Assembly (NCBI GenBank): GCA_006227805.1 | Contig: SBFT01000246.1 | Location: forward strand, 1 to 11,290 | Direction: 5' to 3' | Source of the DNA: Paracoccaceae bacterium | GTDB taxonomy: Bacteria > Pseudomonadota > Alphaproteobacteria > Rhodobacterales > Rhodobacteraceae | DNA length: 11,290 nt | Shown here: in pieces, positions 6,362 to 11,290 of the stretch | How positions within the stretch are numbered: position 1 is the first letter of the stretch | Layout of the letters: each line of letters starts with the position of its first letter | Notes under the pieces: generated by a model | Seen by the model: the letters and a program-made list of their open reading frames with translations, nothing else | Database searches by the model: none | Told to the model about the DNA's origin: nothing | Position numbers and translations under genes: made by a program

Positions 6362-7455
6362 GCCTTGGCTCCTTTCCGGCCGCTGCCCAGAAGGGCCGGT
6401 TGGCGTCGGTCGAGCGGCCAGCGCGGACGCGCCGACAATGTCAGATCGTCACGGAACCCGGCCAGATGGCGCAGGCCGCCGGCATGGGCGATCATCGCCG
6501 CATTGTCGGTGCACAAGGCCAGGGGCGGGGCGATGAAGCGGACGCCCAGATCGCCGGCAACGCCCTCCAGCCTGGCGCGTAGGACCTTGTTCGCGGCGAC
6601 ACCGCCCGCAACCGCAAGGCAGGGCGCCCCCGGATCGAGGCGAAGATAGGCCTCCAGCGCGCGCCTGGACTTGACCGCCAGAACATCGGCGACCGCCTCC
6701 TGGAACCCTGCGCAGAGATCCGCGCGGTCTGCCCGGTGCAAGCCGCCCTGTTCGGCGACCAGCGCGTCCCGCGCCCGCAGGAGCGCCGTCTTCAGCCCTG
6801 AGAAGGACAGGTTGCAGTCGTCGCTTTGGATCAGCGGGCGCGGAAAGGCGAAACGCCGCGCGTCGCCCCGGGCTGCCTCGGCCTCGACCGAAGGCCCGCC
6901 GGGCTGCGGCAGGCCCAAAAGACGCGCCGTCTTGTCGAAGGCCTCGCCCGGGGCGTCGTCGATGGTGCCGCCCAGGCGCGTGAAGTCGTCGATTCCGTGC
7001 ACGATCAGGAACTGGCAATGCCCGCCCGAGACCAGCAGCAGCAGATAGGGAAACTCCGGCCCGTCCTCGAGCAGAGCGGGCGTCAGGGCATGGCCCGCCA
7101 GGTGGTTGACCCCGATCAGCGGCTTTCCGGTCGCGGCGGAGAGTCCCTTGGCCAGCATGACCCCGGACAGAACCCCGCCGATCAGGCCCGGTCCCGCGGT
7201 CACGGCGATCGCGTCGACCTGCGCAAGTGTCAGGTTTGCCCGTGTCAGGGCCTCTTCCGTCACCCGGTCCAGTTTCTCGACATGGGCGCGCGCCGCGATC
7301 TCGGGGACGATGCCGCCGAAGGCCAGGTGCAGGTCGTCCTGGCCCACAACGACCGAGGACAGGATCCGCGGCCGCCCGTTCTCGAAACACACCACGGCGG
7401 CGGCGGTGTCGTCGCAACTGCTTTCCAGCCCCAGAATGATGGTCCTGCCGTCCAC
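6358..7455 (-). CDS. tsaD: tRNA N6-threonylcarbamoyladenosine transferase TsaD (Gcp/YgjD)
   Basis: 365 residues. TsaD transfers the threonylcarbamoyl group from TC-AMP to A37 of ANN-decoding tRNAs, working with TsaB and TsaE. Motifs: ILGLESSCDDTAAAVV (7-22), FGGIVPEIAARAHVEKL (46-62), AGPGLIGGVLSG (87-98), the iron-binding pair His118 and His122 in NHLAGH, LVSGGH (141-146), DDAPGEAFDK (166-175), FSGLKTA (218-224), AGGVAANKVLR (283-293) and CTDNAAMIA (315-323) with metal ligand Asp317. The frame is open to 7722 but the extra N-terminal sequence overlaps hemD and is not TsaD-like. The GTG at 7455-7453 is six bases after a GGGA and places the family N-terminus correctly. It heads the minus-strand gene run and is divergent from hemD. 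Confidence 0.96.
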   Translation of the reverse strand: MDGRTIILGLESSCDDTAAAVVCFENGRPRILSSVVVGQDDLHLAFGGIVPEIAARAHVEKLDRVTEEALTRANLTLAQVDAIAVTAGPGLIGGVLSGVMLAKGLSAATGKPLIGVNHLAGHALTPALLEDGPEFPYLLLLVSGGHCQFLIVHGIDDFTRLGGTIDDAPGEAFDKTARLLGLPQPGGPSVEAEAARGDARRFAFPRPLIQSDDCNLSFSGLKTALLRARDALVAEQGGLHRADRADLCAGFQEAVADVLAVKSRRALEAYLRLDPGAPCLAVAGGVAANKVLRARLEGVAGDLGVRFIAPPLALCTDNAAMIAHAGGLRHLAGFRDDLTLSARPRWPLDRRQPALLGSGRKGAKA

Positions 7456-7534
7456 GTCCGATCCCGGAAAGATTGCAACCGCGCCGCCTCGCAGGTAACA
7501 CCGGAGACCTTGGTTAGACAATCCCGGCCTCCGG
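7456..7534. promoter_or_regulatory. Divergent tsaD-hemD promoter region
   Basis: This 79-base spacer must hold both promoters. Candidate for hemD (plus): TTGCAA (7473-7478), 17 bases, TAACAC (7496-7501). Candidate for tsaD (minus): TTGTCT (complement of 7516-7521), 17 bases, TTACCT (complement of 7493-7498). Both are weak matches to sigma-70 consensus, but each has the ideal 17-base spacing, and their -10 elements would overlap, so the two could compete. No ribosome site is evident before the hemD ATG. The exact elements are tentative; only the presence of promoters here is well supported. Confidence 0.35.
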
Positions 7535-8251
7535 ATGCGCGACGATCGCCCCCTGGTTCTGCTGACCCGCCCCCGTGCGGCGTCGGAGGCATTCGCTGCC
7601 AGCCTCGGCGCGGCGCTGGGCGATCGCGTCCGTATCGTGATCTCGGCCCTGATGGAAATCGTGCCGCAGGACGTGACCCTGGCGCTGGAGGACGTGAAGG
7701 GTCTGATCTTCACCTCGCGCAACGGGGTCGAGGCGGCGCAGGCTCTGACATCGCGCCGCGACCTGCCTGCCTATTGCGTCGGCTCGGCCACCACGGACGC
7801 GGCATCGCGCGCGGGGTGGCGGGCCCGGATGATGGGCCCCGATGCAGCGGCACTGGTGGCGGGGATGCGGGCCTTGCGACCGGATGCCCCCCTGCTGCAC
7901 CTGCACGGGCGTCATGCGCGTGGCGATATCGCGGGCCTCCTGGTGGCCGATGGCATCGAGGTGCGCGAAGAGATCGTCTATGATCAGGTCGAGCGCGCCC
8001 TGTCCCCGGAGGCTCTGACCGCCCTGCGCGGCGATGCACCCGTGATCCTGCCCCTGTTCTCGCCGCGGTCCGCACGCCTTTTCGCCGCGGCCTTCGACGG
8101 GCACGTCCACGCCATCGCCGCCATCAGTCAGGCCGTTGCCGACGCGCTGCCGCGCCGGGTTGCGGACCGCATCCTGATCGCCGACGAACCGACGGCCGAG
8201 GCGATGGTCGCGGCTGTCGAAAAACTCGCCGCCGCACCCTGCGCGGGTTGA
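7535..8251 (+). CDS. hemD: Uroporphyrinogen-III synthase
   Basis: 238 residues. HemD cyclises hydroxymethylbilane to uroporphyrinogen III with inversion of ring D, at the branch to heme, siroheme, cobalamin and, in phototrophs, bacteriochlorophyll. HemD sequences diverge widely, but the usual marks are present in order: VLLTRP (8-13), LIFTSRNGVEAA (56-67), YCVGSATTDAASRAGW (the VG..T....G motif), a middle LLHLHGRHARGDIAGLL, VYDQVERALSP, LFSPRSARLFAAAF (the FSPRSA motif), AISQAVADALP and IADEPTAEAMVAAV at the C-terminus. No ribosome site is seen just before the ATG; this start gives the expected N-terminal strand. Its location directly before mitofilin and HemY-like genes matches the alphaproteobacterial arrangement and supports the call. 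Confidence 0.93.
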   Translation: MRDDRPLVLLTRPRAASEAFAASLGAALGDRVRIVISALMEIVPQDVTLALEDVKGLIFTSRNGVEAAQALTSRRDLPAYCVGSATTDAASRAGWRARMMGPDAAALVAGMRALRPDAPLLHLHGRHARGDIAGLLVADGIEVREEIVYDQVERALSPEALTALRGDAPVILPLFSPRSARLFAAAFDGHVHAIAAISQAVADALPRRVADRILIADEPTAEAMVAAVEKLAAAPCAG

Positions 8252-8274
8252 GGGGCACGGGGGCGCGCGGTAAG

Positions 8275-8291
8275 CTTGTCCGAGTGACAAG
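8275..8291. repeat. Small inverted repeat between hemD and the mitofilin gene
   Basis: CTTGTC (8275-8280) and GACAAG (8286-8291) form a perfect 6-bp inverted repeat around a 5-base loop in the 74-base spacer 8252-8325. No T-run follows, so it is not an intrinsic terminator. It might be a regulator site or an mRNA hairpin. A perfect TTGACA follows at 8297-8302, but no matching -10 hexamer is found at 16-18 bases. Confidence 0.4.
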
Positions 8292-8325
8292 GCGCATTGA
8301 CACGAGAATCGGGGGATTACGAGAC

Positions 8326-9627
8326 GTGGTTTCAAGAAGAACGTCTGCCAGGTCCGGAAAGGACAAGACCCCGACAACGGACGCGACAGACGAACCCCTT
8401 GTCCTCGACGCCGCATCCGAGGTCGCCGAGACATCCCCGGACATGACCCGGGACACAGCGCTGGACGATGCGGGCCAGACCGATGCCCCGAAGGCCGAGG
8501 ACCCGGTCGAGACCGCCGAACAGGCAGCCGAGACGGACGAATCCGTTGCGGACACCACCGACCCCGCCCCCGAGGCGGAAGACCCCGCGCGTCATGCCGA
8601 GGCCGAGGCGCGGCCGCCGGAACCCCAGAAGGTTGTCGAGCGTGTGATCGAACACCGCGGCTCGGCCCTGCCCCTTGTCTTCGCCGGTATCGTCACCGCG
8701 GCTCTGGGATTCATCGCCGGCGCGGGCGATCTTCTGGCCCCGGTCCTCGGCAAGGCGCAGGACAGCGAAATCACCGCGCAGGTCGGCCAGCTGGGCGGCC
8801 GTATCGACGATGTCGAGGCCGCCTTGCAGGCCGTGGATGACCGCGTCGCCGCGATCACGCAGCCCGATCTTTCCCCGGCTCTCGCCCGCATCGAGGCGGC
8901 CGAAACCGCCCTGGCGAACCTCGGCCAGTCCCAGACCGACCTGGGCGCGCAGATTGCCGAACTCGGCGCGCGCGTCTCGGAACTGGCGACCCGGCCTCTG
9001 ACCGAAGGCGCGTCGGATGCGGCCATCGCAGCCTTCGAGGCGGAACTGGCCGGGCTGCAATCCTCGATCGCGGAACAGCGCGCGCAGGTCGAACAGATGG
9101 TGGCCGAGGCCCGCGCGATGGAAGCGGACGCCGCCGAACAGGCGCGCCGGGCCGAGATTCAGTCTGCCCTCGCCCGTGTGGTCTCCGCCCTCGACAGCGG
9201 TGACAGCCTTGCCGCGGAACTGGCCGCTCTGGCCGCTCTGGGCGTCGACGTGCCGCAAGGCCTGAACGCCGCGGCCGAGGGTGCCCCCACTCTTGCCAGT
9301 CTGCAGGAGGGGTTCGCCCCCGCCGCCCGCGCGGCGCTGGCGGCGGCACGCAGCGACGGCGAAGGCGATGCGGGCGTCACCGGATGGCTGCAGAAGCAGC
9401 TGGGTGCCCGCTCGGTCACGCCGCGCGACGGCGCCGATCCCGATGCCGTCCTGTCGCGCGCCGGTGCGGCCGTGTCCGAAGGCCGGCTTGGCGATGCCCT
9501 GGCGGAACTGGACACCTTGTCCGAGGGCGCCAAGGCCGAAATGGCCGCCTGGACGCAGGCCGCGCGAACCCGGCAGGCCGCGACCGATGCCGCCGATGCC
9601 CTGGCCGCGCAACTGGCCGCGAATTGA
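8326..9627 (+). CDS. mic60: Mitofilin/Mic60-like inner-membrane protein
   Basis: 433 residues from the GTG at 8326. Layout: a short basic start (SRRTSARSGKDK), a long disordered acidic Ala/Glu/Asp/Pro-rich cytoplasmic region to about residue 100, one transmembrane helix at about 113-135 (ALPLVFAGIVTAALGFIAGAG), a long coiled-coil at about 147-280 with repeated heptads (IDDVEAALQAV, ARIEAAETALANLG, FEAELAGLQSSIAEQRAQV), and a C-terminal helical mitofilin signature at about 370-430 (AVLSRAGAAVSEGRLGDALAEL, AEMAAWTQAARTRQAA). This is the architecture of alphaproteobacterial Mic60, the ancestor of the MICOS cristae-junction protein, which bends membranes and contacts the outer membrane; the C-terminal part would be periplasmic. 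The start was chosen because a GGGGGA lies 9 bases upstream; a GTG at 8284 and a TTG at 8248 are weaker alternatives. Its position next to hemD and the HemY-like gene is the recurrent context of bacterial Mic60. Confidence 0.88.
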   Translation: MVSRRTSARSGKDKTPTTDATDEPLVLDAASEVAETSPDMTRDTALDDAGQTDAPKAEDPVETAEQAAETDESVADTTDPAPEAEDPARHAEAEARPPEPQKVVERVIEHRGSALPLVFAGIVTAALGFIAGAGDLLAPVLGKAQDSEITAQVGQLGGRIDDVEAALQAVDDRVAAITQPDLSPALARIEAAETALANLGQSQTDLGAQIAELGARVSELATRPLTEGASDAAIAAFEAELAGLQSSIAEQRAQVEQMVAEARAMEADAAEQARRAEIQSALARVVSALDSGDSLAAELAALAALGVDVPQGLNAAAEGAPTLASLQEGFAPAARAALAAARSDGEGDAGVTGWLQKQLGARSVTPRDGADPDAVLSRAGAAVSEGRLGDALAELDTLSEGAKAEMAAWTQAARTRQAATDAADALAAQLAAN

Positions 9628-9639
9628 AGGATCCCCGTC

Positions 9640-11166
9640 ATGATGCTCTGGTCACTCGTCAAGATCCTGCTCTTCGTGGTGCTGGTCGGAGCCATGACCC
9701 TTGGCGCCGAATACCTGATGACGGCGGAAGGCGGCATTCAGCTGACGGTCGCGGGAACCGAATACACGCTGGGCCCCCTGCAATCGGTGATCGCGGCCGT
9801 TGTTCTGGTGGTTGCGGTCTGGATCCTTCTCAAGCTTCTCTCCCTGCTGCTGGCCGTCTGGCGCTTCCTGAACGGGGATGAAACCGCGATCTCGCGCTAT
9901 TTCGATCGTTCGCGCGAGCGCAAGGGTTTCCAGGCCCTGTCGGAAGGCATGATGGCGCTGGCCTCGGGAGAGGGCCGCGTGGCCATGGCGAAGGCCGCGA
10001 AGGCCGAGAAATACCTGCGCCGCCCGGAACTGACCGATCTTCTGACCGCGCAGGCAGCGGAATTGTGCGGCGACACCCGCGAGGCGACCGAGACCTACAA
10101 GAAGCTGATCGGCAACGAGACCACGCGCTTCGTCGGCGTGCGCGGTATCATGAAGCAGAAGCTGGCCGAGGGTGACGCCGGCACTGCGCTGAAACTGGCC
10201 GAGAAGGCCATCCAGCTGAAGCCCAGGCACGAGGAAACCCAGGACGTCCTGCTGAAACTGCAGGCGCAGGCGCAGGATTGGGCCGGCGCGCGGAAGACGC
10301 TGTCGACCAAGCTGAAGACCGGGACCTTGCCGCGCGACGTCCATCGCCGCCGCGATGCGGTGCTGGCCTTGTCGGAGGCGCGCGAGGTCCTGGACGACGC
10401 CAATTCGATCGAAGCGCGCGAGGCGGCGATCGAGGCCAACCGACTGTCGCCGGACCTGATCCCGGCGGCGATCATGGCGGCCCGATCCTATGTCGCCAAC
10501 GGCAAGCCGAAACTGGCGGTGCGCGTCCTGAAGAAGGCATGGGAGGCCCAGCCCCACCCGGAACTGGCCGCCGCCTTCGCCGAGATCGAGCCGAACGAGA
10601 CGCCGGCTCAGCGCATAAAGCGTTTCGCGGTGCTGACGAAGATCAAGCCGGATCACCCCGAGACCAAGCTGGTCCTGGCCGAACTCCACCTGGCGGCCGA
10701 AGATTTTCCGGGTGCGCGACGTGCGCTGGGCGATCTGGTCGACACGCTGGGCGACGCGCGCGCCCTGACCATCATGGCCGCCATCGAACGGGGCGAGGGC
10801 GCGCCCGACAAGGTGGTGCGCGGATGGCTTGCAAAGGCGCTGAGCGCCCCGCGCGGCCCGCAATGGGTCTGTGACAATTGCCACCAGATCCACGCCGAAT
10901 GGGCGCCCGTCTGCACCAATTGCCAGAGCTTCGACACGCTCAGCTGGCGCGCTCCGCTCGCTTCGGGAATGCCGACCGCGACCGGCGTGCAGATGCTGCC
11001 CCTGATCGTCGGCCCCAGCGACGATGCCCAGCGGGAACCCGAGGACGCGATCGCGGATGCCGAGATCCTGGACGAAGCCGATGACGGACCGGCCCGCCCC
11101 GCCGGGGTGAGGGACGCGGCCCAGGCCGATGACAGTGTCGGCACGGCGGCCGATCGCGAAAAATAG
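9640..11166 (+). CDS. hemY: HemY-like TPR membrane protein with C-terminal zinc ribbon (COG3898-type)
   Basis: 508 residues. The HemY N-terminal domain has two hydrophobic helices (about 4-25 and 46-74) separated by a short segment with GTEYTLGPLQSV; WRFLNGDETAISRYFDRSRERKGFQALSEGMMALASGEGR follows, a stretch typical of HemY. Helical TPR-like repeats run from about 98 to 400 (for example MALASGEGRVAMAKAAKAEKYL, KLAEGDAGTALKLAEKAIQLKP, YVANGKPKLAVRVLKKAWEAQP, HLAAEDFPGARRALGDLVDT). At 409-436 is a four-Cys ribbon: WVCDNC...WAPVCTNC with Cys411, Cys414, Cys425 and Cys428. The acidic tail (460-508) is probably disordered. The name HemY here is the alphaproteobacterial TPR protein linked to heme genes, not protoporphyrinogen oxidase; its molecular role is not established. 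It starts 12 bases after the mitofilin stop with AGGA at 9628-9631; a second ATG at 9643 is possible. Probably one operon with hemD and mitofilin. Confidence 0.9.
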   Translation: MMLWSLVKILLFVVLVGAMTLGAEYLMTAEGGIQLTVAGTEYTLGPLQSVIAAVVLVVAVWILLKLLSLLLAVWRFLNGDETAISRYFDRSRERKGFQALSEGMMALASGEGRVAMAKAAKAEKYLRRPELTDLLTAQAAELCGDTREATETYKKLIGNETTRFVGVRGIMKQKLAEGDAGTALKLAEKAIQLKPRHEETQDVLLKLQAQAQDWAGARKTLSTKLKTGTLPRDVHRRRDAVLALSEAREVLDDANSIEAREAAIEANRLSPDLIPAAIMAARSYVANGKPKLAVRVLKKAWEAQPHPELAAAFAEIEPNETPAQRIKRFAVLTKIKPDHPETKLVLAELHLAAEDFPGARRALGDLVDTLGDARALTIMAAIERGEGAPDKVVRGWLAKALSAPRGPQWVCDNCHQIHAEWAPVCTNCQSFDTLSWRAPLASGMPTATGVQMLPLIVGPSDDAQREPEDAIADAEILDEADDGPARPAGVRDAAQADDSVGTAADREK

Positions 11167-11169
11167 GGC

Positions 11170-11198
11170 TTTTACCGTCCGCGGCGCGATGCTAAAGC
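11170..11198 (+). promoter_or_regulatory. Possible tRNA-Thr promoter
   Basis: Between the hemY stop and the tRNA lie TTTACC (11171-11176), a 16-base spacer and TAAAGC (11193-11198), followed by a GC-rich stretch (CGCCCCGC) before the tRNA begins at 11212. A GC-rich discriminator is typical of stable-RNA promoters under stringent control. The hexamer matches are poor. Read-through from hemY is also possible because no terminator is seen. Confidence 0.35.
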
Positions 11199-11211
11199 GC
11201 CCCGCACCAGG

Positions 11212-11287
11212 GCCGCTGTAGCTCAGCTGGTAGAGCACGTCATTCGTAATGATGGGGTCGGGGGTTCGAGTCCCTTCAGCGGCACCA
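11212..11287 (+). tRNA. tRNA-Thr (anticodon CGU)
   Basis: A complete cloverleaf can be drawn by hand. Acceptor stem GCCGCTG (11212-11218) pairs perfectly with CAGCGGC (11277-11283). The D stem is GCTC/GAGC (11221-11224 with 11233-11236). The anticodon stem is CGTCA/TGATG around the loop TTCGTAA (11243-11249), with anticodon CGT at 11245-11247 reading ACG (Thr). The variable loop is five bases, and the T arm has the TTCGAGT loop (11264-11270). The discriminator is A and CCA is encoded (11285-11287). A37 follows a U36-ending anticodon, so this tRNA is a substrate for the t6A pathway that includes TsaD. Confidence 0.98.
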
Positions 11288-11290
11288 CTT

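Noticed and set aside
3172..6649. Three long plus-strand frames (3172-4242, 4392-5612, 5093-6649)
   Set aside because: All are antisense to the glycosyltransferase, rfbA, YciI, gpsA and tsaD, whose motifs are unambiguous; these frames are Arg/Gln/His-rich without domains.
8297..8302. Perfect TTGACA before the mitofilin gene as a sigma-70 promoter
   Set aside because: No -10-like hexamer at 16-18 bases; the position expected at 17 bases reads CGAGAC. Not annotated as a promoter.
8248..8325. Mitofilin start at TTG 8248 or GTG 8284
   Set aside because: Neither has a ribosome site at good distance, and TTG 8248 overlaps the hemD stop; GTG 8326 follows GGGGGA.
8332..9612. 426-codon minus-strand frame opposite the mitofilin gene
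   Set aside because: Gly/Arg-rich shadow frame with no motif; the plus strand has a membrane helix, coiled coil and mitofilin signature.
9652..11238. Long 528-codon minus-strand frame opposite the HemY-like gene
   Set aside because: It lies fully antisense to a well-supported gene, has a low-complexity Gln/Arg/Gly/His-rich composition and no recognisable domain; such antisense frames are common in GC-rich DNA.
11212..11290. tRNA-Thr as an attachment site of a genomic island
   Set aside because: The window ends three bases after the tRNA; no integrase or repeated tRNA 3' end is seen.

Overview
The window is GC-rich, densely coded DNA. It looks like the chromosome of an alphaproteobacterium of the Rhodobacteraceae/Paracoccaceae type. 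The clues are a tsaD-gpsA-YciI run divergent from hemD, then a mitofilin (Mic60-like) gene and an alphaproteobacterial HemY-type TPR protein, plus four-base ATGA/GTGA gene overlaps and frequent GTG starts. Genus is not resolvable by eye. No insertion sequence, integrase, CRISPR array or rRNA was seen. No stretch of 300 bases lacks a gene; the longest gaps are about 60-80 bases.

Left part (1-5081), surface polysaccharide genes. On the minus strand, read right to left from 1778, come an extended-SDR nucleotide-sugar epimerase/reductase, a PglC/WcaJ-type polyprenyl-phosphate sugar-1-phosphate transferase, and the membrane N-terminus of a FlaA1/CapD-like nucleotide-sugar dehydratase cut by the window edge. 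Divergent from them at 1841 is an outer-membrane Wza/KpsD-type polysaccharide export lipoprotein. It runs tail-to-tail into a family 4 glycosyltransferase, and the two share one CTAG as both stop codons. Upstream of the glycosyltransferase, with a 4-base overlap, is rfbA (glucose-1-phosphate thymidylyltransferase). Together these could make a nucleotide sugar, load the first sugar on the lipid carrier, add a further sugar and export the polymer. Polymerase, flippase, co-polymerase and rmlBCD are not in the window.

Middle (5124-7455), minus strand: tsaD (tRNA t6A modification), gpsA (glycerol-3-phosphate synthesis) and a YciI-like protein, closely packed and co-directional with rfbA and the glycosyltransferase. 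The polysaccharide genes therefore appear to sit at the tail of a housekeeping operon.

Right part (7535-11287), plus strand: hemD, a mitofilin/Mic60-like inner-membrane protein, a HemY-like TPR membrane protein with a four-cysteine zinc-ribbon near its C-terminus, and a tRNA-Thr(CGU). tsaD and hemD diverge from a 79-base spacer.

No clearly new system is visible. The observations best worth a second look are the LapB-like zinc ribbon on HemY, the fusion of polysaccharide genes to the tsaD-gpsA operon, the shared CTAG stop, the TGTAT-motif divergent control region and a possible leader peptide before the CapD-like gene.
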